64,000 nt of DNA from Dipteris shenzhenensis (Eukaryota; Polypodiophyta; Polypodiopsida; Gleicheniales), in the NCBI GenBank assembly GCA_047967505.1, contig CM106540.1; one strand, written 5' to 3'. Below are positions 33,506-44,585 of this stretch, in pieces. The translations under genes were made by a program, and so were the position numbers. The number at the start of each line of letters is the position of its first letter. Position 1 is the stretch's first letter. The notes beneath the pieces were generated by a model. It was given only the letters and a program-made list of their open reading frames with translations, searched no databases and was not told where the DNA came from.

Positions 33506-34909
33506 GTGCTCAAGAAAGTGATTTGAGCTATTGGGTCAGACTCCAACACTCCAAATCTCTTTCTTAAGCACAAATAAAAAATTTCTTTGGACATAGCACA
33601 AAGTGCACATGTGTTTGGAATCTGGTAGATTATATTGGAAATGTGCTAGTAGTAAAGTGTGCTTAAAAAAGTGATTTGAGCTGTTGGGCCAGGCTTTCAA
33701 CACTCCATATAACTTTCTTAAGCACAAATAAAATATTTCTTTGGACAGAGCACAAAATGCACATGTGTTTGGAATTTGGTAGATTATTTTGGAAATGTGC
33801 TTGTAAACTATTCTCAAGAAAGTGATTTGAGTTGCCAACACTCCAAATCACTTTCTTAAGCACAAATAAAAAGTTTCTTTGGACAAGGAACAAAATGCAC
33901 ATGTGTTTGGAATCTGGTAGATTATATTCAAGAAAGAAATTTGGTCTGTTGGTCCTATTACCAACTCTACAAATTGCTTTCTTAGGCACACATCTATAGA
34001 ACGTTTTTTTTTTTTTGGGATTATTGCTCATGATATTCTCTGTAGTCTTCGGAATGTATTTGGAAATTGCAACATTTTGTGAAAATTTGGAGACATAGAT
34101 CTAGTGTGCTCAACAAAGCGATTTGTGATCTTGAGCATCCCCTCAACACTCAAAATCACTTTCTTAGGCACATGTATGAAGTTTGTTCCAAGGGTAGATT
34201 GTTTTGAGCTAGGAGCATCTGTTGCTTTTTCATTTGAAATTTTGGTGATGCTATTCTCTTCAGGCTTCTAAAAGGTAGTTGGCAATTGGAACACTAGGTG
34301 AAAATCTAGAGTAATAGGTAGAATGTGCTCAAGAAAGCGATTTGGGATGTTGGGCATTCTTCCAAACCTCAGAATTGCTTTCTTAGGCACATGTATAAAT
34401 TGTGTTATGAGGGCAGTTTGTTCTGAAGTAGGAGCATCAATTTCTTAGCATACATTTATATTGGAATCATATATGATTGTGTTAATCAATGTTTTGAAAT
34501 TTGTTTGGATATTTTTGATTTTATACATGGTTGTTTGTGTCATCTTTCAGCTGTGTTGGCCTTCTTATCAATTTAGTGGAATGTGAGAGATAAACAAATT
34601 GTGTGGGATGCGTGTTGGACAACTCCCAACCCTCCAAATCACTTTCTTAAGCATAGCTTTGCATATGTTTCTTGTTGCATATATAGTCTTGCTCTTCTTG
34701 GGCTCTTCTTCCTCAATAGGGCAAATAGGGACTATTTTTTATTTTCTACATTGCTAGTTGTGTTATCTCTCAGAGCTAGGTTGGGCTTTTGATGAATCTA
34801 GTGGAATGTGAGAAACAAGTTGTTTGGTATAGTTTTTCAACAATGTGCTCAAGAAAGTGATTTGGCCTATTGGACAATTCCCAACCCTCCAAATCACTTT
34901 CTTAAGAAC
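33506..34909. repeat. Array of about eight foldback (hairpin) repeats
   Basis: The motif GTGCTCAAGAAAGTGATTTG is followed after 7-25 bp by its inverse, CCAAATCACTTTCTTAAGCA. This recurs near 33506-33571, 33658-33725, 33812-33863, 33928-33990, 34105-34172, 34324-34390, 34600-34655 (left arm poor) and 34843-34909. The last copy pairs 22 of 24 arm positions. Copies 1-3 also share a ~75-bp spacer (AATTTCTTTGGACA...TGTGTTTGGAATCTGG) and have a period near 150 bp. Later copies have diverged spacers. No protein explains it. Confidence 0.85.
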
Positions 34910-35021
34910 ATTTTTGCATATCTACTTGTTACAAGTTTTGTCTTGCTCTTCTTCCTCTACAGGCCCAATAGGGAGGACTACGTCTCTAATGAAGCTCTTG
35001 CTTGTAGGCTAGAAGACTATC

Positions 35022-35372
35022 ATGGTAAGGACAAAGCAGACAATCAGAGTGGTTGGTAAGGGGCCTCCCATTGCTCAAGCTGCCACTACCCCTATTGCTA
35101 GTGCAAGTGTTAGAGTATTGCTTAAGAGGACAGGGAAGTATCACATCCTCAAACAATCAAAGAATAGGAGGGTTTCTCAAAAGGTGTCAGTGCTTAGGGA
35201 GATAACGAAGGCACAAAAGGCCATGGGATATGCAATACTAGTCCAGTGGGCATTTAACCTTCCAAGTGATCTCCCAACCTTTTGCAATGCTATGGGAAAT
35301 AGAAAAGCGGTTGGCAGCAGTGGTCCCCTAGAACGTAGATCCATCAAGGAGGGGTACCGATTAGTCTTATAG
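35022..35372 (+). CDS. ORF with histone H3-like amino end (possible H3-derived gene or tail mimic)
   Basis: 116 codons from an ATG. Residues 1-7 are MVRTKQT, one change from the H3 tail start. A GKGPP segment follows where H3 has GGKAP. Residues 58-66 are LREITKAQK, against H3 LREIRKYQK. Both matches are in H3 order with spacing about nine residues longer. The K9/S10 position is not kept (TIRVV instead of TARKS). The remaining histone fold is not convincing in this frame. It could be a divergent or decaying H3, or a transposon protein with an H3-like tail. No promoter or intron evidence. Confidence 0.4.
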   Translation: MVRTKQTIRVVGKGPPIAQAATTPIASASVRVLLKRTGKYHILKQSKNRRVSQKVSVLREITKAQKAMGYAILVQWAFNLPSDLPTFCNAMGNRKAVGSSGPLERRSIKEGYRLVL

Positions 35373-35424
35373 AGAATAAGCCAGATTGGCCAAGGTAACC
35401 CGAGCAATCATATTGCTAGCCTAG

Positions 35425-35748
35425 ATGCAACTAACAGAACACCATAGTGTGGTACTCCCAAACTTCCACACATGCCTCATCAAGCCCAAAGAAACAAACT
35501 TGTCCAATCTTTTCTATGAAGAGATCCTTAGTGTTTGCATCCATGATGAAAATATTGGGAACCCAATGTTCTTAATGAGGATCATCCATCACCTCTTCGA
35601 TGATCCCATCCTAGAAGGCTATGGTGATGCATACAAGGATATGGGTTCACTAACCAAGTCCACTCCCACAAAGCCTTCATCAAAGAAAAGAAAAGGGGAA
35701 CAAAGCCAGAGGGAACAAGAGGAAGCAACTGCCAAGACAACAAGATGA
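35425..35748 (+). pseudogene. Unidentified ORF downstream of the H3-like ORF
   Basis: 107-codon frame from a non-ATG-rich region. It reads NLSNLFYEEILSVCIHDENI, then FDDPILEGYGDAYKDMG and a basic SSKKRKGEQSQREQEE tail. After the stop, another frame continues with a Lys/Glu-rich coiled-coil-like run to about 35940. The LSNLFYEEILSVCIHDENI segment is faintly like the H3 region LVGLFEDTNLCAIHAKRV, but gapped. It may be the second, frameshifted part of the same old gene. Unrecognised otherwise. Confidence 0.3.
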
Positions 35749-35940
35749 AGAAGTAGCATGCAAGCACCAGGAAGATGAAGAAACTATATGACAAAGAGAG
35801 GAGGAAAAAAAGAAGCAACAAGGTCTTCTCCAGAAGTAGGCAAGACTTGAACGGCTCTTGGCAGAGAAGGAATAGAAAAAAGCTACAAAGACACTAGAAC
35901 ATCGGCAACAGGAGGAAGTTGAAAAGACCAACAATCATCT

Positions 35941-38159
35941 AGGGGGTAAATATTATAGACTTAACTTAGGAGACCTAAGAGCCCAACCCCTTGCCATAGA
36001 CTCAACAACCCAGCAGCAACTCTGGGATAGCCACCTCTCCAACCCCCATTCCTTCCAAATGTGTACTAATAGGAAATGGAGTATTGTACATCTAGTGCGT
36101 ACACCGCTATCAAATGATACCAGAATCTCATAAGGCAAAATAGAGATGTTGTTCATGCAATCCATCACCGCCCTCACAGCCATCGCTACACAAAATGTTC
36201 TCCATTGGTGCCATTAAGCTTTCATGCACCAATACATGGGGGCAGTTTAGACCACACATAAACTCTAGCAATAGACAGAGGCTACCCTTAAGAAATAGAA
36301 GTCTGATCGCCTAATGGTCAAGGAAGTGGGCTTCAAGTAGTTGAGATAGCCAAGAAGTTGTAATAGGAGCTACTATAGACCCAAGAGGCCCTAGCTACTA
36401 AACACACCCACACAAACACCCTCCAGGTAGATTTTAAGGCATTGCAATGACAACGCACAATGGATTAGCAATAGTATGCTTGAGTCATGGAGGAGAAAAG
36501 AGCACTGGAACTCTAGGTATCGCAACAGGCCTCCTTGATAGAGTAGTTACATGCAGATGCCGACCAAAAGGAACAAGTATTGGTGCTCCAAGCCAAGTGG
36601 CTCAGACATCATCCCTCCAAAACAAGTACTAGGCCTTCTTCGAGAGAGGTTTTAGGATGTGCCATCCCATGCTTCCACACTGTTTCACATCACGCATGGT
36701 TCATGACACTTACACTTATTTTTTGCACATGCTAGCCACACTTCTTCTTCCACACAATATTATTTTTGAGAAGACTCTCACACTACATGGCCTCAATAAG
36801 GCCTTTCGCCCACACAACCATCCAAGCACATCCACTTAATGGCATATTATCACAATGATCTAGTTTTGGACGTTGACATGGATATCCTGACACTCTACTT
36901 CCACCCCATTGTATATAATTTCATGGTGTGGACTAGAGTGCTTCAAGAATCCATCAACTTCTTAATGACTATGCCTCTACTCAAGCTTGCTAAGCCCTCC
37001 ACTCTAGAAGACCTGCCCTACAGTCCTAACATTCTCCAATGAAGTCTTGAATGGATGAAAGGGTGCAGCCGAAATGACGCCGAGTTTATTTTCCATCGCT
37101 TTTTTCGGGCAGATAGTGAGAGGTATCCCCCTACCAACTTTATTGTCCTTTTTTATAATATTATGCAAGCCCTTTAGAACATGATTCAAACTAGCTTAAG
37201 TCAATTTGATGATTCATGTTGCCTACCCTACAAAAGTCCATCCAGATGATATGGATTTATCTTGGAATTTTTTTTTGATAGCCCCACAACCACCCCCCTC
37301 CTCACACCCCAACACAACACTTGGCACAACCCTCGACTATCATGGGCACTCACATGAGCACGTGCCCAACCACATAGCCCTCCACCTCATAGCACAGCAC
37401 TAGGGACATGTAGCAAAAGCCTCTCAAGGGAGAAGGACGAAAAGACATGGGTATCAAGCAGTGGTACAACATACTTAAGCCCATTCTCTTCTTTGACCTA
37501 GAGGGACCATATGAAGAGGGGCCTAAAGAAGAAGTCACACATCATCCACCAAATGAAGAAGACCTATAGCCATAGGAATCCACTCCTAACCAGGACACCT
37601 GGTACGAAGTGATCACTTCATTCAGGATGTGGCACACGTAAACAGCTAAAAAGCAAAGCTACAGAGTTTTCATCTCACCCAAAAGGACATAATGAAGTGA
37701 GATATCTCACTGATCTTATCCAATGAAGCTTTTGTATGTGGTGGTGGGAGAATGATCGATGAACACAGGAGGATACAGACGATTTGACTATAACCAAGTA
37801 CCTCAAGCCAATGGTGATGTAAGTCTTTAGCCAAAGTGGCGGGTTCCATTTTTTAAACACGCTGTGTTTTGGAGGATTTACTACTACATGGGGCTCGAGA
37901 CCCCACATAAATCCCACTATGTTGATGATGGAGTTGGCCAGATTTTGAGAAGATGAGGGAAGTAGATCTTAATATTTTGTACAAATTTTCTCGCTTCAAC
38001 TTCTCGGAGTTGTTTCTTCACTCGCTAGGGTCGCCTAGATGGAAAAGTTCAACACTACATTCACATCAGTCCCAGACCCAGTCCCAGATCCAGTAGTTGT
38101 GTGGTGATCATGCATTTTTTCTGACTGCTCATCATTTTGTTATGGGACCTCCTTGCTCT
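35941..38159. other. Unassigned DNA, short open stretches only
   Basis: Small plus-strand readings (for example 36839-37042 with LVLDVDMDILTLYFHPIVYNF, and 37206-37403) follow on from the previous ORF in direction and might be one decayed long gene. No domain is recognised and stops are frequent. Confidence 0.35.
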
Positions 38160-38264
38160 TGACCTATTGACATGTCATTTGCTACATCACCATTGCCACA
38201 TCAACATTGCCATGTCATCTGTTGACATCATCATCTGTGCCACTTCAGTTGTCTAGTCAGCACT

Positions 38265-38439
38265 TGAGAGTGCTCTCACCGGAAGCAAGAACAGAAGGAG
38301 AGAGAGAGAGAGAGAGATAGAGAGCCACACAAGATTTAGTTGGTGCTGAACACCCTAATCTTCTTTTTCATTCATATATATATGTGTTTGAGTATTATAC
38401 ATAACTGGGGTAAAGGCACAATGACCTTTAACCACCACA
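38265..38439 (-). repeat. LTR of element E
   Basis: About 175 bp, with plus-strand ends TGAGAGTGCT and ACCACCACA giving TG...CA. It includes a (GA)n run at about 38299-38320 and a TATATATATG stretch. Element E reads leftward into it, so it is the 3' LTR. The left boundary is inferred from where copy D leader similarity stops. Confidence 0.7.
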
Positions 38440-38495
38440 ACCTCCCACTTAAAGGACAATGTGCCTTTAAGGGATGATAACAACCAGTGAACATA

Positions 38496-38960
38496 CTATC
38501 CAATGCCCATCAATACATGAAAATACTCAAACTGCTGACTAGGTAGACTCTTCGTTAGCATATCTGCAAGGTTATCATCTATATGAACCTTGATAAGCTC
38601 TATGTGCTTGTCCTCAAGTACCTCCCTGATGAAATGGTACCTGACCTCAATGTGTTTGGTCTTTGCATGAAAGACCAAATTCCATGCTAGCTGAATAGCA
38701 CTCATGGAATCACTATGCAATGTCTTGACATCCATCTGCATAAGCTCCATATCCTCTGATGCCACTAGTCAAAGCATGCATCTAAGTGTGGTCATCTTCA
38801 CAACCGGAGAGAATATCTCATCAAAGTCCACACCCTTCTCTTGCTTGAACCCTTTAGTGACCAAACACGCCTTGTACCTAGGCACATCATCACCTGTGAC
38901 CTTCATTTTATAGATCCATTTGTAGGGCAATGCTTTCTTTCCATGTGGCAAAGAAACCAA
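38496..38960 (-). pseudogene. Element E: RT start joined to RNase H by internal deletion
   Basis: The first reading (38960-38769) is RT amino end: KWIYKMKVTGDD, then ARYKA-like residues, GFKQEKGVDFDEIFSPVVKMTTL. After one stop the frame (38765-38496) reads LMQMDVKT and then directly LHSDSMSAIQLAWNLVFHAKTKHIEV, the RNase H carboxyl end. The whole RT palm including the catalytic aspartate box is missing. The DNA ends with ADMLTKSLPSQQFEYF. The copy cannot be active. Confidence 0.85.
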
Positions 38961-39069
38961 GTCCCAAGTACTACCCTTGATTGTATACCTGTGGGAGTAC
39001 TTGGTGGTACCATTTCTTGCACATTTGGTGCATGGACAGCTTGCTGTCTATCAACATATGCAGGTGGAT

Positions 39070-40158
39070 TCACATTTGGAAAGTGATTCTCCTCATTTCC
39101 ACATCCCTCATGGGTGCCTTATGCATCTTCTTCTCATTGAAGACTACATCATGGCTGTGTATGATCTTCTTTGCTTCTGGATCCCATAGACAATAGCCCA
39201 TCTCTCCACTTTCACCATAACCCAGAAAGATGCATTTCCTAGACTTAGGATCTAGCTTCTTTCGAAGCTCTTTTGGCACATGTGCATATGCCTCACACCC
39301 AAATATATGCAAATGAGAGTAAGAGGGCTTCTTGCCACTCCATGCCTCTTTAGGAATACCACCATCCAAACTCTTACTAGGTGATCTATTGATCACATGC
39401 ACTGCAATCTTCATTGCCTCTGCCCAAAAACCAGCCCAAAAACCACCAGAAAGACTTGCATTGGAAAGCATGCATTGCAACCTTTCTTGAATGGTATGAT
39501 TCATCTTTTCTGCAACTGGATTTTGTTCTAGAGTACGAGGGGATGTGAACTCCCTCTTAATCCCACGTGTATCACAGAAATGTTGAAAGTCATGAGAGAG
39601 ATACTCTCTACCATTGTCAGTCCGTAGGCATTTAAGCGTTCTACCTAACTGATTCTCAACCAAGGCCAGCCAATTCTGAAATACCTGGAACACATCACTC
39701 TTCCGAGCTATAGCATAAGCCCACACTTTCCTAGTTGCATCATCAATGAATGTCACATAGTATTCAGCCCCACCTAATGACCGTGTAGGCATGGGACCAC
39801 ATATGTCTGAATGCACCAAATCAAGCTTTTCAAACTCGTTCTTTCCCCTTCTTTTATGGGATAATTTAGTCTGCTTCCCATAGAGACAATGCTCACAAAA
39901 TTCAAAATCAGAGAAACTCAAATGCGGTACATAACCCAAATGGCATAAGAGTTTCATTCCATTCTGGCTCATGTGCCCCAACCTGCAATGCCACAAAGAA
40001 GTGCTTAGTTGCTCGGTTATTACAACAACATGATCAAATACCCCTGATACATGTAAGGGATACAAACTCCCACACTTGGCACCCCTGGCCAAAAGCATAG
40101 AGCCCTTATGAATTTTCCAACTCTGAAAGCCAAAAGTGGTGTGAACTTGCCACCACAA
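39070..40158 (-). pseudogene. Element E integrase
   Basis: 362 codons open. GAG-pre-integrase region LWHCRLGHMSQNGMKLL with CEHCLYGKQ, then the integrase core: LVHSDICGPMPTRS (catalytic D), FIDDATRKVWAY, LRTDNGREYLS (D), then LEQNPVAEKMNHTIQERLQ (E). The C-terminal HLHIFGCEAYAHVPKE and LGYGESGEMGYCLWDP follow. All three catalytic residues are present. The right end is cut at the junction with copy D. The duplicated FWAGFWAEAM suggests a 12-bp slip duplication. Confidence 0.88.
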
Positions 40159-40224
40159 TCAGTGTTTTTTTGCAGTTGATTTATACAGTGATTTTCACAA
40201 CACTTTGAGTACATTTCTTGTACC

Positions 40225-41375
40225 ATGTCTACGACTAGCAACCTCAATCTGGAGGCATCTGCTAAGCTAGACAACTCCAATTACGGTATAGGGAAATATC
40301 AAATGGAGACTATTCTTGTACTTTAGGACAAATGGGAGTATGTCGATGGGTCTATACCTAGACCATTGGATGATCCAGCCACCAGTAGCTCTACTCCACC
40401 TGTTGTCACAGCACCAGCAATAGGATCTACAACTACACAAACAATTTTCACACCTGTAGCAAATCCTGCCATTGCTTGAGCTCAAGCAGAATGGGATAAG
40501 AAAGACAAGTACGCCTATCATCTGATCAAGCAAAATGTGCAAGATGTCATGCTTGGATAGCTCATCGAAAGATGCATGGGATATGTTCACAGCTCTTTAT
40601 GAGTCCAAGAACACTTCCACAATTCTCACACTGAGAAACTAGATTAACCATAGTTTCCACAACAGCAGCCAAACCGGTCATGCTTATGTACTTCGGATAA
40701 AAGAATACAACAATCAACTTGCAGTACTAGGAGAGACCATGAACCCCCCAGAAATGGTTCAAGTCATCCTGAATGGACTAGGAGAGGAATACAAGAATCT
40801 AGTCCAAAGTATTGCCATCCAACATCAAATTTTGACATTGGAAGAACTTCAGTCAGTCCTACTTGTGGTGAAGACCTCAGGATGCAAGCCATTCAAGCAC
40901 AAAAAGGTCATTCTAATGATCAGCATTCACAGTTTAGATAGAAGTAGAAGCAGAGGCAGAGGCAAAGGCATATCATTCCAGAGAAGTGGTCATCATCAAC
41001 ATTAGCATCATCCTCAGCAACATCAAAATCAGCAAAGAGGAAATCATTCCAACCGAGGAAGATTCCAAGGATGAGGGAATGCATCCACCAACGTGTCAAA
41101 CATCCAGTGCAACTACTGTCACAAGTTTGGACACTATGAAAGAGATTGTTGCAAGAAGCAGTATGACCAAGGCGGTCAATCTAGAAGTTATCTAGGGAAT
41201 TTCCATGGCAGAGGAAATCATTGTGGTGGACATTCTAGTCATAGTCATTTTGCAAATGAACGTGGGAATATGTTTCTTGCAAGCGAGGAAATGCAGCAAA
41301 CTGATACAGTGTACCCAAACACTGATTACAATCCCAAAGAGGATTTCAGCTATCAAGTCAACCAAGCAGAATAGG
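40225..41375 (+). pseudogene. Copy D gag remnant
   Basis: The family gag ATG is at 40225, with a three-base insertion near the start. Stops and a deletion near 40565 break it. The later reading 40739-41005 has PPEMVQVILNGLGEEYKNLV. The CCHC knuckle CNYCHKFGHYERDC is at 41108-41149, then a Gly/His-rich linker. Dead. Confidence 0.83.
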
Positions 41376-42615
41376 ATCCTTGGTATATCGACAGCGGTGC
41401 ATCATCTCACATGACAAATTATCCAGAATGGTTCACAGAAATGAAACCATTAGAAGGTCAGAAAAATGTCATCTACATAGTAGACAATACACCGAATCCA
41501 ATTCAAGGGACAAGTGTTATCCCCATGAACAATTTCATTGGTACGAAAGGATTGGTGAAAGATGTGCTCTATGTTCTGAAGCTCAGCAATAACCTTTTGT
41601 CTATAGGTCAAATGACGGAACACAATCATCAAGTCATCTTCGACGAAGATGAATGCACTATCAGAGATAAATCCAAAAGATGTCAACTAGTAGCAAAAGG
41701 TGTCAAGGAAGGATGCTTGTACAGAATGCTAGTTATAGTACCAGATAAGCATGCCATGTCAGCTCAACTGCAATAGATGCCACTATTTGCAAAATGGCAC
41801 AAGATATATGGTCATGTCAATTTCAAGTACTTGTTAGATCTCAGGAATCAAAATATGGCAATTGGGATTTCTAAGCTACAGTTTCTTAGAAAAGTTTGTG
41901 AAGCATGTTGCTTCGGCAAAAAAAAGCGAACCAACTTTGGCAGAAGTACCTCTCGTGCACAAGGTATTCTTGATTTGATTCATACAGATGTATGGGGTTA
42001 TGCCCAGACTGGCATCATCAATGGTTCACTTTACTACTTGACTTTCATCGACGACTACAGAAGATATTGTTGCGTCTACTTTCTAAAAGAGAAATCTAAA
42101 GTATTTTCCAGATTTCAAGAATTCAAAGCCATGGTAGAAAACTAGATAGGCATAAAGATCAAAGTCATGAGATCAGATAGAGGAGGTGAATACATGTCTT
42201 CAGCATTCATGAACATTTGCAAAAGTCACAGCATTCAAAGACAATTCACATGTGCATCTAGATACTCCTCAGCAGAATGCAAGAGCTGAAAGGAAGAATG
42301 GTACTTTAGCAGATAGTGCTAGAGCAATGCTTAGTGAGAAGCATCTTCTGAATCAATATTGGGCATAAGCAATAGCCACTACAAACTACTTGCTTAATCG
42401 GCTTCCTACTGAACCGATACAAGGTATGACACCTTATGAAGCATTCACTAGACACAAGCCACAAATTGGGCATCTCCGCATATTTGGTTGCATAGCATAT
42501 GCCCACATACATGATGATCATCGTAGGAAATTGGATGCGAAGTCATGCAAATGCATCATGGTTGGCTATAGTGAGGAAAGCAAAGCATACAAGTTGTATG
42601 ATCCCATCAACCGCT
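41376..42615 (+). pseudogene. Copy D protease and integrase remnant, split by a solo LTR
   Basis: The protease motif IDSGASSHMTN is just before 41411. GAG-pre-integrase and integrase readings follow (41411-41776, 41777-42145), then stops, an SRYSSAECKS-type frame change near 42255 and the carboxyl end from 42390 (HLRIFGCIAYAHIHDDHRRKL). The reading ends where the solo LTR is inserted and resumes at 43307. Confidence 0.84.
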
Positions 42616-43306
42616 TGTAAATTACATGGCATAGCGGACTAGAAACTGAACAAAGAGAATAGAGAGTATACAACATACTAGAGATGAACAAAAATTTCCT
42701 TCAATATTGATGTAGTACAGATGATGGCTCCGTCCACCCATGCACTCCCATAGTGGAGCTTAGATGGCGATCTAGACAGATACTAGGTGAAGAGCTACTA
42801 GCTGGAAGATCTCTGCTGGAAGATCTGATCTGGTATAATGGACCGGGGAGGTCGCCTCTTTATAGCTATGAGGGCGATACTCGGATCGACGTAGTCGATG
42901 GAACCGAGAGGGAACCGATCAGTCAACCTAGTCGGTGAAGCCAACCAATCAACCTAGTCGGTAGAACCGACTAGTCATCCATGGAATATTCAGGGAATAT
43001 TTCCTATACTATCGCATCAGGGGCTCTCGCCTCCAAACCCCCACTAGGGGGGCCTCTGGCCCCCTTGGGACCCCCCAGCTATAGGGGCCAGTTGGCCCCC
43101 AGGCCCGAGCAAGAATAAGGGGCTCCCACACAATCACCTTTCTACCATCAACCGTCCCATTGATAAACCTCATCTGACATGCAAGTCAGGATCCATCCAA
43201 TGTCCCGGGCTCACACATGGCTTCTCCTCATATGGGGGCCTTACAACTTGAGCACCTTGGACCATTGGTGGTTACTAGGAGGGTGGGGCATTGATCATAT
43301 CTAACA
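42616..43306 (-). repeat. Solo LTR inserted in copy D
   Basis: 691 bp absent from copies B and C. Ends are TGTAAATTAC and ATCTAACA on the plus strand, which on the minus strand give TGTTAGAT...TTTACA, normal LTR ends. ACCGC occurs at 42610-42614 and again at 43307-43311, a 5-bp target duplication with one extra T at the left. No coding region. The minus strand has a TATAAAGAGG box near 42860 and a G/C-rich block with self-complementary GGGGCC/GGCCCC runs (43020-43110). Confidence 0.8.
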
Positions 43307-44300
43307 ACCGCAAAGTCATTATCTCTAGAGATGTAATCTTTGATGAGGAATCAGAATGGAAAACCTCAAATACACAGGAGATGGAAGCATCGACTTCATA
43401 GTCATCTACAGAACAGGTTCATGAAGAAGAGCAAGAATTGCCAGAAACACCCCAAGGAGAGCCATAGCAGCTCAGACAGTCTACTAGGGAAAGTAGACCA
43501 CCAACTAGATTGACATCTGCTCAGGAAGGTAAAGCAATTCAGGTTGAAACCACCACCTATGCTCTTATGACTACCATCATGGCTACAAAAGAGCCAGTGT
43601 ACTTAGAAGATGCAGTAGACAAGTCACAATGGCAAACTGCTATGAATAAGAAATGGATGCTTTGTATAAGAATAATACTTGGGAATTATGCGACCTTCCA
43701 CCAGGAAAGAAGACCATAGCAAACAAATGGGTATACAAAGTGAAGTACAATCCAGATGGAAGTATTCAAAGAAACAAAGCCAGACTAGTTGCAAAAGGAT
43801 TTGCACAGCAATATGGTTAGGATTATGATGAGACTTATGCTCCAGTAGCAAAGATGGATTCCATACGGTTCTTGATATCAATAGTGACACTCAACAGATG
43901 GAATATGTACCAGCTCGATGTCAAGAATGCATTTCTCAATGGTTATCTAGACGAGGAAGTCTACATGCAACAACCAATATGTTATGTTGAACCAGGAAAG
44001 GAGAATAAGGTTTGCCATCTCAAGAAGAGTCTCTATGGCTTAAAGCAAGCACCCAGAAGTTGGTACAGCAGAATCGACAAGTATTTTGCTGATCTGGGAT
44101 ACATGAAGTCCAATGCAGATCATACTCTCTACTACAAAGTTCAAGGGGAAGACATTACTATTGCACTTTTGTACGTAGATGATCTGATTGTGATAAGAAG
44201 CAAGGATAGCTTCATCAGAAAACTAAAACAAGACTTATCTATAGAGTTCGACATGAAAGATCTTGGACTTATGAACTATTGTCTTGGAATTGAGTTCTAG
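43307..44300 (+). pseudogene. Copy D integrase tail and reverse transcriptase
   Basis: It resumes with RKVIISRDVIFDEESEW in broken frame, then the RT amino end (43600-43830). The best reading, 43854-44300, has MDSIRFLISIVTLNRWNMYQ, LDVKNAFLNGYLDEEVYMQQP, LYGLKQAPRSWYSRIDKYF and LLYVDDLIVIRSKD, so the RT catalytic box is intact here. A TAG ends it at EF, as in copy B at the same place. Confidence 0.87.
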
Positions 44301-44585
44301 AGAGATTCAGATAGCACATTCATGAGTCAGCTCAAGTATGTTGACAGTCTCCTGAAGAAGTTTCATATGGCAGATTGCAAGATTGCAGCCACTCCCATGG
44401 AATAGAGTTTGAAACTTATTAAAGATTTAGAAAAGTCTATAGTCAATGATAGATACTACAGGTAGCTCATTGGATCTCTTATATATTTGACTATCACACG
44501 GCCATATATTTGTTATGCAGTAAGCTCACTAGCATAGTTTATGGCAAATCCAAAACAGTCTCACTAGAATGCAACCAAAAGAGTC

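Larger units (their letters stand above)
38265..40158 (-). mobile_element. Truncated copia element E (minus) inside the leader of copy D
   Basis: It keeps one LTR (38265-38439), a purine tract (reverse complement of CTCCCACTT), RNase H, an RT piece and integrase. The gag, protease and other LTR are gone. The right edge runs directly into copy D just before its gag, and the D leader between has also been lost. A single deletion therefore removed the 5' half of E and about 0.9 kb of D. No target duplication can be tested. Confidence 0.82.

Noticed and set aside
33506-34909. CRISPR-like array
   Set aside because: Repeats are inverted pairs with unequal spacing and related spacers in a plant genome; no cas genes.
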